DNA from: Streptomyces sp. SUK 48
Lineage (GTDB): Bacteria; Actinomycetota; Actinomycetes; Streptomycetales; Streptomycetaceae
NCBI RefSeq assembly: GCF_009650765.1
Contig: NZ_CP045740.1
Location: 5,928,001-5,992,000, forward strand
Reading direction: 5' to 3'
Length of the DNA stretch: 64,000 bases
In this document: piece after piece, positions 34,196 through 42,733 of the stretch
Layout: each line of letters begins with the position of its first letter
How positions within the stretch are numbered: the first letter of the stretch is position 1
Program-made: the position numbers and the translations under genes
The notes under the pieces: generated by a model
The model's input: the letters and a program-made list of their open reading frames with translations, nothing else
What the model was told of the DNA's origin: nothing
The model's database searches: none

Positions 34196-34252
34196 GGGGG
34201 AGTACGGGGGTTACGGGGGATCAGGGGGGATCACGGGGGAGGGGTACGGGGG
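34196..34252 (+). repeat. Array of seven G-runs (G4-G6), G-quadruplex candidate
   Basis: G-runs at 34196-34200, 34206-34210, 34215-34219, 34224-34229, 34235-34239, 34241-34244 and 34248-34252 are split by short A/T/C spacers, with about 10-base phasing. The loops of 1-5 nt fit intramolecular G-quadruplex rules. Confidence 0.7.
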
Positions 34253-34257
34253 AACGC

Positions 34258-34288
34258 GAAGGCGCCGGTCCAAGGGACCGGCGCCTTC
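34258..34288 (-). terminator. Terminator after tetR
   Basis: GAAGGCGCCGGTCC (34258-34271) and GGACCGGCGCCTTC (34275-34288) form a perfect 14-bp stem with a 3-nt loop, 28 bases past the tetR stop on the minus strand. Confidence 0.85.
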
Positions 34289-34315
34289 CGGCGGCGCGCC
34301 GCCGCCCCGGTGGCC

Positions 34316-34945
34316 TCAGACCCGGCCGCTGACCCGGCCCTGGAGCAGCCGGGACAGGGCCGCGTGCACATCGTCCAGGGAGCGCTGCGGCTGGAAGGAC
34401 TTCCAGTCGAGCGCGGCCACCAGGACCATGCCGACCAGCGCCGCCGCCGTCAGCTGGACGTCGATCTCCTCGCTGAACTCGCCGCCCGCCACTCCCTCGC
34501 GCAGCACGCCCTCGACCACGGCCACGGCCTCCTGGCGCACCACCATCAGCGTGGACTGCCAGGCCCGGTTGGTGCGCCACAGCTCGGCCACGTACAGCTG
34601 GGTGAAGGCCGGGTAGCGGTCGATGAAGACCAGTCCGGCGCGGACCATCGCGTCCAGCGCGTCCACCCGGCTGCCGCCCTCGTGCGCGGACTGTTCCGCG
34701 GCCTCCCGCAGAGAGGCGGTGAGCAGGCCGACCCCGTGCCGCAGCAGCTCCTCGAAGAGGACCGACTTGCTCGCGAAGTTGTAGTAGACGGTGCCCTTGG
34801 CGACCCCCGCGCGCTCGGCGATCTCGTCCACGGTGGTCGCGGAGAAACCCTGCTCGGCGATGAGCGTGACGGCCGCCTCGTAGAGCCTCTGCCGGGTCGC
34901 CTCCCGGCGCGTGCTGCCGCCGGCCCTGGCGCTGCTGCTTTCCAT
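34316..34945 (-). CDS. TetR-family regulator, last gene of ABC operon
   Basis: A 209-residue TetR regulator. The N-terminal HTH is at residues about 14-60 (RQRLYEAAVTLIAEQGFSAT, TVDEIAERAGVAKGTVYYNF), and the C-terminal ligand domain is a helical bundle. It follows the YhgE/Pip permease by 47 bases on the same strand. The palindrome ACTGAC-TG-GTCAGT before the operon is the likely operator, so the protein would repress its own export operon until a ligand binds. The start at ATG 34945 fits homology. Confidence 0.92.
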   Translation of the reverse strand: MESSSARAGGSTRREATRQRLYEAAVTLIAEQGFSATTVDEIAERAGVAKGTVYYNFASKSVLFEELLRHGVGLLTASLREAAEQSAHEGGSRVDALDAMVRAGLVFIDRYPAFTQLYVAELWRTNRAWQSTLMVVRQEAVAVVEGVLREGVAGGEFSEEIDVQLTAAALVGMVLVAALDWKSFQPQRSLDDVHAALSRLLQGRVSGRV

Positions 34946-34992
34946 GGCACCGATTCTCACAGGTACCCGGGCCGGCCGGGCCGGTCCGGGGC

Positions 34993-37077
34993 TCACAGGG
35001 TCAGCTCCGGGTGCAGCCGGTCCAGCGTCCACACCTGCCGCTTGCGGGCCGCGAGCGCGGTCAGCGCGAGGGCGCCCACGGTGAACGCGGTCAGCACCGC
35101 GCACGCCTGCCACACCGGGCCCAGCCCGCCGCCGGTGATCAGCCGGCGCAGCGCCGACACGACGTAACTCATCGGCAGATACGGGTGGATGGCGTTGAAG
35201 AAGCCCGGGCTGGTCTGCACCGGATACGTGCCGCCCGCCGAGGTCAGCTGGAGCATCAGCAGGGCGAGGACCAGGATCCGGCCGGCCGCGCCGAAGCGGG
35301 CGTTGAGCCACTGCACGATCGCCGCGAAGCACGTGGTGACCAGGAACAGGAAGCCGATCGTGCCGGCCACGTGCAGCATCTGGAGCCCGATCGCCCAGTG
35401 CAGTACGGCCATCAGCGCGCTCACCTGGAGCACGCCCAGCGCGACCACCGGAAGCCAGCCGGCGAACGCGATCCGCCACGGCGGTGAACCGGCCGCCAGG
35501 GCACGCCGGTTGAGCGGCGCGATCAGCATGTAGGCCACCATCGCGCCCACCCACAGGGACAGCGGGATGAAGTACGGGGCGAAACCGGTGCCGTAGTTGG
35601 GCGCCTTGTGCAGATCGTGGGAGGCCAGCTGGACCGGGTCGGCCATGACGCCGGTGCGCTGGTCGCGGTCGTGCTTGTCGTAGTCGGGGATCTTCTTGGC
35701 GCCGTCGTGCAGCCCGCCGGCGAGCTTCTCGGAGCCGTCGGACAGCTTGTACAGGCCGCCGTCGAGGGTCTGGGCGCCGGTCTTGGCGGTGCCGATGCCC
35801 GCGTCCAGGGTGGTGGCACCGGTCTTGGCGGTGGCCAGGCCGGTGTGCAGCTTCTTGGCGCCGTCGGCGACCTTCTGCGCGCCGGCGTTCAGCTTGTCGA
35901 TCTTCTTGACGGCGTCGCTGACGTCCTCGTACAGGTGGGGCGCGCTCTTCTGGAGGGCGGTCGCCTGCGTGCGCAGGGTGCCCAGGTTGTCCCGCATGGT
36001 CGCGAGGTCGCCGTTCTGGTCGGCGATCAGGGTGTTCAGGTCGTCCGCGACACCGGCCACCTCCGCGGCGGCCTGCTCGGCCTTCTTCAGCTGCGGGCAG
36101 GCCGGATCGGGGACGGTGGCGCTCTCGCAGCGCTCCTTGTAGATGTCCGCGAGGGCGGTGGCGGACAGATGCGCGGCCTTCGCGGCCAGGGGCGCGTGTT
36201 TCACCAGGACGTCGAGGTTGTCCTGGACCGTCTTGGCCGAGTCGGCGACCAGGCGCGCGGTGTCCCCGATGGTCTTCTCGTTGTCCTTCAGGAACGGACC
36301 GGCCTCGGCGTAGACGCCGTCGACCTTGTCGGCGAGCGCCTGGGTGCCGTCGGCGACCTGCCGGGAGCCCTCCTGGAGGTCGCCGGAGCCGGTGTCCAGC
36401 TTCTTGATGCCCTTGACGAGTTTCCCGCTGCCGCTCTTGGCGTCCGTGAGCCCGTCGGCGAGGTCCTTGGACCCCTTCTCGGCCTTCCCCAGGCCGGAGT
36501 TCAGCTTGTCGGCACCCTTGGCGGCCGTGGTCGTCTTGTCGTGGATGTCGGAGAACGAGATGAAGATCTTGTCCAGGAAGGACCGCGACGCCTTGCTGGA
36601 CGCCGCCGAGCGCACCTCGTTGAAGACCGTGCGGGAGATCTGCCCGACGATGTAGTTGTTCGCGTCGTTGCTGCGCACCTGGAGGGCGCCGGTCTCCGGG
36701 TCGGCGCCGGAGCTGGAGGCGATGCGCTCGCTGAAGTCGCTCGGCATGGTGAGCGACAGGTAGTACGTGCCGTTCTCCACGCCCTTGCGGGCCTCGGCGT
36801 CGCTCACCTCGTGCCAGTCGAAGGTCTTGCTGTCGCGCAGCCGGGACTCGAGGTCGTCGCCCGCGGTGATCTTCTTGCCGCCCGCGGTGGCGCCCTTGTC
36901 GTCGTTGACCAGGGCCACCGGGATGCGGTCCAGGCGGCCGTACGGGTTCCAGAAGGACCACAGGTACAGGCCGCCGTAGAGCAGCGGCAGCACGAGCAGG
37001 GCGACGAGGGCGGCGCGCGGCAGCCTGCCGCGCCCGAAGCGCCGCAGTTCGAGGGCGGCGAGCCTAGGCGAGCGCAT
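34993..37077 (-). CDS. YhgE/Pip-type ABC-2 membrane exporter
   Basis: A 694-residue membrane protein. One N-terminal transmembrane helix (residues 20-39) is followed by the YhgE/Pip mark PYGRLDRIPVALVNDDKGAT. A very long extracytoplasmic segment (about 60-480) consists of heptad-like repeats (ADKLNSGLGKAEKGSKDLAD, GTQALADKV), predicted coiled coil. Five or six C-terminal helices (from about 510) form the ABC-2 permease domain. Similar proteins (Esx secretion-associated or phage-infection proteins) export peptides or lipids; the substrate is unknown. It overlaps the ATPase gene by 14 bases. Confidence 0.9.
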   Translation of the reverse strand: MRSPRLAALELRRFGRGRLPRAALVALLVLPLLYGGLYLWSFWNPYGRLDRIPVALVNDDKGATAGGKKITAGDDLESRLRDSKTFDWHEVSDAEARKGVENGTYYLSLTMPSDFSERIASSSGADPETGALQVRSNDANNYIVGQISRTVFNEVRSAASSKASRSFLDKIFISFSDIHDKTTTAAKGADKLNSGLGKAEKGSKDLADGLTDAKSGSGKLVKGIKKLDTGSGDLQEGSRQVADGTQALADKVDGVYAEAGPFLKDNEKTIGDTARLVADSAKTVQDNLDVLVKHAPLAAKAAHLSATALADIYKERCESATVPDPACPQLKKAEQAAAEVAGVADDLNTLIADQNGDLATMRDNLGTLRTQATALQKSAPHLYEDVSDAVKKIDKLNAGAQKVADGAKKLHTGLATAKTGATTLDAGIGTAKTGAQTLDGGLYKLSDGSEKLAGGLHDGAKKIPDYDKHDRDQRTGVMADPVQLASHDLHKAPNYGTGFAPYFIPLSLWVGAMVAYMLIAPLNRRALAAGSPPWRIAFAGWLPVVALGVLQVSALMAVLHWAIGLQMLHVAGTIGFLFLVTTCFAAIVQWLNARFGAAGRILVLALLMLQLTSAGGTYPVQTSPGFFNAIHPYLPMSYVVSALRRLITGGGLGPVWQACAVLTAFTVGALALTALAARKRQVWTLDRLHPELTL

Positions 37078-37816
37078 CGGCGTCCTCCTCGGTGCGGCGC
37101 TCGGCCCGCCGGCCCGCGGCGTCCTCGTCGATCCGGCTCGTGGACACGGTGACGCAGCCCTCGGGGGCGGTACGGCACACCGCCAGGACCGTCGTGCCCG
37201 CGCGCGCCAGGGCCCCCAACAGGTCCCACACCTCGGCGCGTTCGGCCTCCGACAGCTTGGTGTCGAGGTCGTCCACGCCCAGCAGCCGGGGCCGGCCGAT
37301 GAGCGCCAGGGCGACCGACAGACGCAGCTCCTGCACCCGTTCCAGGTCGCGTACTGCCGTCCGGGAGCCCTTGGGCAGCGACTCCAGGTCGAGTCCGGCC
37401 GCGGCGAGCGCCTCGTCCACGCGCAGCCGCGCCTCGTGCGAGCGCCCGGCCCGCGGGTGCAGCAGCTCGCGCAGGGAGTCGCCGAACCGGTGCTGGAGCA
37501 GGGCGCGTTCGCGCAGGTGCTCGCCGACGGTCAGGGCGGGTTCCAGGTCCGTCACCCCGGCCACATTGGCGAGCGCGCCGAAGCGGCGCACGGCCGCCAG
37601 GTGCCGGGGAAGTGTGGATCCGCCGACAGTGGCTACTCCCTCGGTGGACTTCATCCGTCCGGTGAGTGCGAGCAGCAGACACGTCCGGCCGGAGCCGGAC
37701 GGTCCCTCGATCGCGATCAGCGAGCCGGGTTCCGCGTCGAGGGTGACGCCCCGAAAGGCCCACCCCCGTGGTCCCTTGAGCCCGAGGCCCTCGGCCGTGA
37801 CGTGCGCGCCGTCCAC
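37064..37816 (-). CDS. ABC transporter ATP-binding protein with degenerate signature
   Basis: A 250-residue ATPase partner of the downstream permease. Walker A is GPSGSGRTCLLLALTG near residue 39, where the usual Lys is Arg. The signature LSGGQ region reads LERVQELRLSVALAL, and Walker B reads LLGVDDLD, with Asp in place of the catalytic Glu. A short D-loop and an LAVCRTAPEG H-loop-like strand follow, with Cys where His is expected. Loss of so many catalytic residues suggests weak or absent ATP hydrolysis, so it may act as a regulatory or structural partner. A TetR operator lies 28-41 nt upstream. Confidence 0.85.
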   Translation of the reverse strand: MDGAHVTAEGLGLKGPRGWAFRGVTLDAEPGSLIAIEGPSGSGRTCLLLALTGRMKSTEGVATVGGSTLPRHLAAVRRFGALANVAGVTDLEPALTVGEHLRERALLQHRFGDSLRELLHPRAGRSHEARLRVDEALAAAGLDLESLPKGSRTAVRDLERVQELRLSVALALIGRPRLLGVDDLDTKLSEAERAEVWDLLGALARAGTTVLAVCRTAPEGCVTVSTSRIDEDAAGRRAERRTEEDADALA

Positions 37817-37843
37817 AAGCCCCCCTGCGGTTCGGTATTTTGA

Positions 37844-37857
37844 ACTGACTGGTCAGT
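37844..37857. promoter_or_regulatory. TetR-type operator ACTGAC-TG-GTCAGT
   Basis: Perfect 6-bp arms around TG within an AT-rich TTTTGA...TACAAAA context. It lies between the ABC operon (minus) and the HEPN gene (plus), where it would overlap the operon promoter. It is the most likely site of the TetR protein encoded at 34316. Confidence 0.75.
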
Positions 37858-37978
37858 ACAAAATATGCCCCACCTTCGCCCGAAGCAAAAGTCCAGGTCA
37901 GATCGGATTGTCAGTGGCATACCTCACGATGGGGGCATACGGCATTCGTGCCGTCACCCAGACGACAGGAGGTTCGTC

Positions 37979-38563
37979 ATGGCCCACTCGTCCGCGACCG
38001 CCGCCCCCCGGCGCCGCGCCCTCGGCCCTGCCCCCTCACTGACCAGCGCCGTCCCCTTGGCGACCGGCCCCGCGAGCGATGTGCACCCCGTGGTCCGGCA
38101 GTCCACGGCCCCGCCCGCCGCCCTCGACCTGCTCGCCCAGGCCCGCGCCGGACTGACCGAGGCCGCCGCCCTGGAAGCGCCGAACGAACGCTATGCCACG
38201 GCCCACCTCGCCGCCCTGCGCACCGCCGCCGCCGTGCTCGCCGCCCGCGGCCGCCCCGAGACCTCCCCGCGCCGCCGCGCCCGGATCCGCAGCGCCTGGG
38301 AGGTGCTGCCCGAGATCGCCCCCGAACTGGCCGAGTGGAGCGCCCTCTTCGCCTCCGGCGCCGCCCGCCGGGCCCGCGCCGAGGCCGGCATCCGGGGCGC
38401 CGCGAACCGGCGGGACGCCGACGACCTCGTCCGGGACGCGGCCATGTTCCTGCGCCTCGTGGAGCGGATGCTCGTCCTCCAGCCGGTCCTGCCCCGGCCC
38501 CGCCCGGACACCGGGGAACCCGGCGGCCCCGGGGTCCGCGGTGACCTATCGGATGCGGGCTGA
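37979..38563 (+). CDS. SAV_6107-family HEPN-domain protein
   Basis: A 194-residue protein with an AGGAGG site 6 nt before ATG 37979. Residues 1-45 are a Pro/Ala/Thr-rich, probably disordered leader. The helical part matches the HEPN-SAV_6107 family: ALDLLAQARAGLTEAAALEA, NERYATAHLAALRTAAAVLA, SAWEVLPEIAPELAEWSALF, DADDLVRDAAMFLRLVERML. HEPN proteins often act as RNases or as NTase partners. Here RYATAH is an RX4H near helix 1, not at the usual catalytic place, so RNase activity is uncertain. It is divergent from the ABC/TetR operon. Confidence 0.75.
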   Translation: MAHSSATAAPRRRALGPAPSLTSAVPLATGPASDVHPVVRQSTAPPAALDLLAQARAGLTEAAALEAPNERYATAHLAALRTAAAVLAARGRPETSPRRRARIRSAWEVLPEIAPELAEWSALFASGAARRARAEAGIRGAANRRDADDLVRDAAMFLRLVERMLVLQPVLPRPRPDTGEPGGPGVRGDLSDAG

Positions 38564-38698
38564 CCACGGGTGGTGCGCCCGGCGTCCGCCGAGCGAGACG
38601 GACGCCGGGCGCGGCCCCGCGATGACCAGGTGGAGCGCCGAAGGCAATAGGGTGGAGACGCCGGAAAGACGTCCAGCCCTGCCGAGGAGCCAACTGCC

Positions 38699-39526
38699 GT
38701 GCCGGACCCGATGCGCCCGCCCGTCTCCCCTCACCAGCCGCATACGGCCTCGCTGCGCTCCGACCGCTCCGGCACCCGCGCCTCGCTGCGTACCGCCGTG
38801 GTCTCGGAGGTCCTTCAGGACGCTCTCGACCGGCGGGTCAAGGCGACGGGACGGGACGCGCTGGACGTCCTCGACACCGGGGGCGGCAGCGGCAACTTCG
38901 CGGTGCCCCTCGCCCGGGCCGGCCACCGGGTGACCGTGGTCGACCCCAGCCCCAACGCGCTGTTCGCGCTGGAGCGCCGCGCCGCCGAGGCCGGCGTCGC
39001 CGACCGGGTCAGGGGCGTCCAGGGCGACGCCCACGGCCTGTTCGAGGTGGTCGAGCGCGGCGGCTACGACGCGGTGCTGTGCCACGGCGTCCTGGAGTAC
39101 ATGGACGACCCGGCCGAGGGCATGCGCAACGCGGTCGCGGCCCTGCGCCCCGAGGGCGTCCTCAGCGTGCTGGCCGCGGGCCTCGGCGGCGCCGTGCTCG
39201 CCCGCGCCCTCGCCGGCCACTTCACCGACGCCCGGCAGGCCCTCCAGGACCCCGACGGCCGCTGGGGCCCCGGCGACCCGATGCCGCGCCGCTTCACCGC
39301 CGAGCAGCTGACCGCGCTGGTCGAGGGTGTGGGCCTGCGGGTCGGCGCGGTGCACGGCGTGCGGGTCTTCGCCGACCTGGTGCCCGGCGTCCTGGTGGAC
39401 ACCGAGCCCGCCGCGCTGGACGCGCTGCTGCGCCTGGAGGCGGCCGCGGCCGAGCTGCCCGCGTTCCACTCCGTGGCCACCCAGCTGCACGTGCTCGGCG
39501 AGACGCCGGGCGCCACCGAGGTCTGA
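38699..39526 (+). CDS. Class I SAM-dependent methyltransferase
   Basis: A 275-residue Rossmann-fold methyltransferase. Motif I is ALDVLDTGGGSGNFAVPLA near residue 56, motif II VTVVDPSPNALFALERR, motif III GVQGDAHGLFEVVE and motif IV YDAVLCHGVLEYMDDPAEG. The C-terminal half has a helical cap, as in UbiE/CmoM-like enzymes. The acceptor cannot be inferred. GTG 38699 has GAGGAG about 9 nt upstream. It is followed by a 276-base gap. Confidence 0.85.
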   Translation: MPDPMRPPVSPHQPHTASLRSDRSGTRASLRTAVVSEVLQDALDRRVKATGRDALDVLDTGGGSGNFAVPLARAGHRVTVVDPSPNALFALERRAAEAGVADRVRGVQGDAHGLFEVVERGGYDAVLCHGVLEYMDDPAEGMRNAVAALRPEGVLSVLAAGLGGAVLARALAGHFTDARQALQDPDGRWGPGDPMPRRFTAEQLTALVEGVGLRVGAVHGVRVFADLVPGVLVDTEPAALDALLRLEAAAAELPAFHSVATQLHVLGETPGATEV

Positions 39527-39802
39527 GCGCGCGGCCGACCCGCCGCTGATCAGGGCATCGGCGGCGGATGGAGTACAGCACAAGACCCCCGATCGAGGGG
39601 TTTGCGCCGTATGATCGAGGTACACCACCCGGCATGACGGGTCGGCCGCCGGGGAATGGAAGCATCGGCGAGCCGGGACGGCCATGACGGGACCCCGGTT
39701 GGTCAATTGGCGCAGAGGGGCGGGTTTCACGGGGGCGATTCCCTGCCTATCCTGAAGGGACCCCCCGGGTCGCCCCGGCGACCGCACGATGAGGAGGACT
39801 CC

Positions 39803-40186
39803 GTGCCGCTCTCGGAGCACGAGCAGCGCATGCTCGAGCAAATGGAGCGAGCGCTGTACGCCGAAGATCCCAAGTTCGCGTCAGCGCTTGAGGGAAGCGG
39901 GCTGCGTACGTACACCCGGCGGCGGGTCTACCAGGCGGTCGCGGGCTTCCTCGTCGGTATCGCGCTCCTCATGGCCGGAATGGTCGCCCAGTTGATCTGG
40001 GTCAGCGTCGTAGGTTTTCTCGTCATGCTCGGCTGCGCGGTACTCGCGGTCACGGGCTGGCGCAAGGCGCCCAAGCCGGGGGAACAACCCGCGGGCGCGG
40101 TACGGCGCCCGGTGCGGGCCAAGCGGTCCGTGATGGATCGCATCGAGGAACGATGGCAGAGACGGCGGGACGAACAGGGGCGGTAG
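39803..40186 (+). CDS. DUF3040 membrane protein
   Basis: A 127-residue protein starting at GTG 39803 with GAGGAGG upstream. It begins VPLSEHEQRMLEQMERALYA, the DUF3040 hallmark. Two transmembrane helices (about residues 43-82: YQAVAGFLVGIALLMAGMVA, LIWVSVVGFLVMLGCAVLAV) follow, then a basic tail. Both ends should be cytoplasmic. The function is unknown; the family is actinobacterial. A perfect palindromic terminator lies downstream. Confidence 0.88.
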   Translation: MPLSEHEQRMLEQMERALYAEDPKFASALEGSGLRTYTRRRVYQAVAGFLVGIALLMAGMVAQLIWVSVVGFLVMLGCAVLAVTGWRKAPKPGEQPAGAVRRPVRAKRSVMDRIEERWQRRRDEQGR

Positions 40187-40222
40187 CGCTCCGCTGGTTC
40201 GGCCGGGCTGTCTGAAGCTTTT

Positions 40223-40260
40223 CCGAGGGGTGACCACCGGTACCGGTGGTCACCCCTCGG
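40223..40260. terminator. Bidirectional terminator, 38-bp perfect palindrome
   Basis: CCGAGGGGTGACCACCGGT (40223-40241) and its exact complement (40242-40260) directly abut. It lies between the convergent DUF3040 and transglutaminase genes. Confidence 0.85.
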
Positions 40261-40300
40261 GCTATACCCCCGGCTCCGCGCCGACTCGCCGTGGTGGCTG

Positions 40301-40317
40301 CTCGCGCGGTTCCCCGC
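40301..40317 (+). repeat. Dispersed intergenic repeat, copy 2
   Basis: CTCGCGCGGTTCCCCGC matches 28443-28459 on the other strand. It continues here as GCGCCCCTTGCGGGGC, which can fold back on itself. Confidence 0.6.
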
Positions 40318-40354
40318 GCCCCTTGCGGGGCACGAGGCGCGGGTGTGCGTCTGG

Positions 40355-42733
40355 CTAGCGCTCCGAGGAACGCGGGCGGCGTATCACCGGCCGGGCCGCC
40401 GTCGCCCGGGCGCGGAGCGTCGACCAGCGGGCCGAGGCCGCCCACAGCAGCCGGACCGCCGAGCGGGGCAGGAGGCGGGCCCGCAGGCGGGCCGTGCGGG
40501 GGGCCCTGCCGTAGAGGGCCGCCGTGGCCTGGCGCACGTCCTCGGCCACCCCGGGGGCGGGCTGCGGCCGGGGGGCGTACAGGACCCGTTCCAGGGCGCC
40601 GGCGACGCGGTGGACCGCGGCGCCGGCCGGACCGTCGAGACGGCCCAGGCGGATGATCCGGTCGGCCGCGCTCCGCGGGGTCTGCGACTCGTCCGGCGGG
40701 ATGCCTAGATCCCAGGCGCTGTCGGTCAGCTCCCGCCACGCGGCCAGCGTGTGCGCCGCCGCCCCCTCACCGGTCCGGGCATGCCCGCCGAGCCGCACCG
40801 ACCGCGTCCGGGCCCGCCACAGCAGCGGTGAGAGCGGGACGGCCAGCACCACCAGCACGGCCAGCGCGGTCAGCGCGAACCACCACGGGCCCGGACCGCT
40901 GCCGCCCCCGGCCGGGACCGCCGCCGCCGACGGCGTGTCGCACGCCCCCGGACCGCCCGCGCAGCGCGCACCGGCCGACGGGGCCGCCGACGGCTTCGAG
41001 GAGCCGTTCCTGTCCGGCAGCGACTGGTCCGGCTGCGAGGTCCCGGGCGTCACCGACTGGGTGTACGACGGCACCACGCCCCGCGTCGGCGTCGGCTCGA
41101 ACCGGGTCCAGCCCACGCCCTGGAAGTACAGCTCGGGCCATGCGTGCGCGTCCTTCAGGCTCACCGCCACCGAACCGTCCGCCTGCGCGGTGCCGGGCGC
41201 GAAGCCCACCGCGACCCGGGCCGGGATGCCCAGGGTGCGGGCCATCGCCGCCATCGCGAAGGAGAAGTGGACGCAGAACCCCTGCTTCTTCTCCAGGAAG
41301 TTCGCTATGGCGTCCGGGCCGCTGCCCACCGCCACCTGGGTGTCGTACTGGAAGCCGCCGTCGGTGGAGAACCAGTCCTGGAGCCGTACGGCCTCCTCGT
41401 AGTGGTTCTTCGCGCCCGCGGTGACCTGCCGGGCGGTCCGCGCCACCACCTTCGGCAGCGTGCCCGGCACCTCGGTGTACGCACGCCGCAGCGCGGCCGG
41501 CGGTTCGGGCGCGGTCGCCAGCTGCCCCGCCGTCGGCCGCACGTCCAGGCTGGTCACCTGGTACGTCGTGCCGCGCGTGGTCTGCCCGTGGTCGCCCACC
41601 AGGGTCATGCCCACCGGTTCGTACCGCCAGCTGCCGCCGATCCGCACCTTGCTCGGCGGATAGGGCATCGGCAGCCAGTCCTGCGCGTACCAGTCCGCCG
41701 CCTTGACGGTGGTCCGCAGCGTGTCCCGCCGGACGTCGGGGCTCAGCCCGGACGGCGCCGGGAACGTGCTCGGCACGCCCACGATGTGCCGCTGCGCCGG
41801 TTTCCAGGTGGTGCCGTCGAACTCGTCCAGGGAGACGATGCGCAGATACAGGTCCGAGATGTCGGGGCTGCTGGTGCGCACGGACAGCACCGTGCGGTCG
41901 TCGGTGGTGTTCAGGCTGTCGCGCAGCGACACCAGCGGGTTGACCGCGGAGATGGTGCCGCCGCGGCCGGGGCCCGCGCCCACGCCCGCGCCGTCGGCCG
42001 CCAGCAGTCCGCCCTGCATCGCGGGCAGCACGAGCGGTACCAGCAGGGCCACCCCGAGGGCGACCGCGCCGATCCGCCGCCCGGTGCGCACCGGGGCGAC
42101 CGTGCCCCCGTCCGGGGGACCGCCCTCGGCGCGGGACGCGGTGCCGAAGACGCGGCCCCACTGGGCGAGCCGGTCCCGGCCCTCGGCGAGCAGCAGCATC
42201 AGATAGCCGCCCGCCGCCACCAGGAACCACAGCCAGTCCGGGCCGCCCTGGGACAGCCCGGCGGCCACCGAGTACAGCGCGAGCAGCGGCAGCCCGGCGG
42301 GCGCGGCACTGCGGAAGGTCACCGCGAGGGTGTCCACCAGCAGGCCGATCAGCAGCACTCCGCCGACCAGCAGCAGCCGGATGCCGTCGGTGAGCGGTGC
42401 CGGTATCGCGTAGTGGCTCACGTCCTGCCCGCCCTGCCGCAGCAGTTCGGCGAGGTACGAGAAGGTGTCGGGGCCGGGGATCACCCCGGCGATCGCGTGC
42501 CCGCGGGCGAAGACCAGGGTGAGCAGGAGCAGCGTGGCCACCGCCTGCGCCAGCACGGTCAGCGGCCGGCCGAGCGGCACCCGGCGCGCCGCCGCGCCCA
42601 CCCCGCTCTGCACGGCCACCAGCGGCACCAGCTCCAGCAGCCAGGACGGCCCGTTCACCAGCGGCAGCAGCGCGCACGAGGCCATCAAGGTGGCCGCCGC
42701 CGCGCACAACGCCAAGCGCGCCCGCCCGCTCAC
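40355..42733 (-). CDS. Transglutaminase-domain membrane protein (TgpA/DUF3488 family)
   Basis: A 792-residue protein. Six or seven transmembrane helices occupy residues 1-250, followed by an extracytoplasmic transglutaminase core. Its triad is Cys in KQGFCVHFSFAMAAMARTLG, His in LKDAHAWPELYFQG and the Asp/Glu region VGWTRFEPTPTRGV. A Ser/Gly/Pro-rich linker, one more helix (WFALTALAVLVVLAVPLSPLL) and a C-terminal DUF4129-like domain complete it. GTG 42733 follows GGGAGG at about 6 nt. It is the third gene of the MoxR-DUF58-TgpA set; the role, probably envelope modification or protease-like, is not established. Confidence 0.9.
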   Translation of the reverse strand: MSGRARLALCAAAATLMASCALLPLVNGPSWLLELVPLVAVQSGVGAAARRVPLGRPLTVLAQAVATLLLLTLVFARGHAIAGVIPGPDTFSYLAELLRQGGQDVSHYAIPAPLTDGIRLLLVGGVLLIGLLVDTLAVTFRSAAPAGLPLLALYSVAAGLSQGGPDWLWFLVAAGGYLMLLLAEGRDRLAQWGRVFGTASRAEGGPPDGGTVAPVRTGRRIGAVALGVALLVPLVLPAMQGGLLAADGAGVGAGPGRGGTISAVNPLVSLRDSLNTTDDRTVLSVRTSSPDISDLYLRIVSLDEFDGTTWKPAQRHIVGVPSTFPAPSGLSPDVRRDTLRTTVKAADWYAQDWLPMPYPPSKVRIGGSWRYEPVGMTLVGDHGQTTRGTTYQVTSLDVRPTAGQLATAPEPPAALRRAYTEVPGTLPKVVARTARQVTAGAKNHYEEAVRLQDWFSTDGGFQYDTQVAVGSGPDAIANFLEKKQGFCVHFSFAMAAMARTLGIPARVAVGFAPGTAQADGSVAVSLKDAHAWPELYFQGVGWTRFEPTPTRGVVPSYTQSVTPGTSQPDQSLPDRNGSSKPSAAPSAGARCAGGPGACDTPSAAAVPAGGGSGPGPWWFALTALAVLVVLAVPLSPLLWRARTRSVRLGGHARTGEGAAAHTLAAWRELTDSAWDLGIPPDESQTPRSAADRIIRLGRLDGPAGAAVHRVAGALERVLYAPRPQPAPGVAEDVRQATAALYGRAPRTARLRARLLPRSAVRLLWAASARWSTLRARATAARPVIRRPRSSER

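Larger units (their letters stand above)
33991..34315. other. 325-base intergenic region without a supported gene
   Basis: It contains the DUF4126 promoter, the MacR-like box, an array of G-runs (34196-34252) and the tetR terminator. Open frames here are low-complexity and show no coding bias. Confidence 0.6.

Noticed and set aside
34116..34616. Possible small GGYGG-rich gene
   Set aside because: Its Gly-rich part comes from the G-run array and the rest is antisense to tetR; no coding bias is visible.
40767..42730. Continuation of the DUF58 frame as one 1107-residue protein
   Set aside because: The extension reads as Arg/Gly/Ala noise inside the transglutaminase gene, which has clear helices and a catalytic triad in its own frame.
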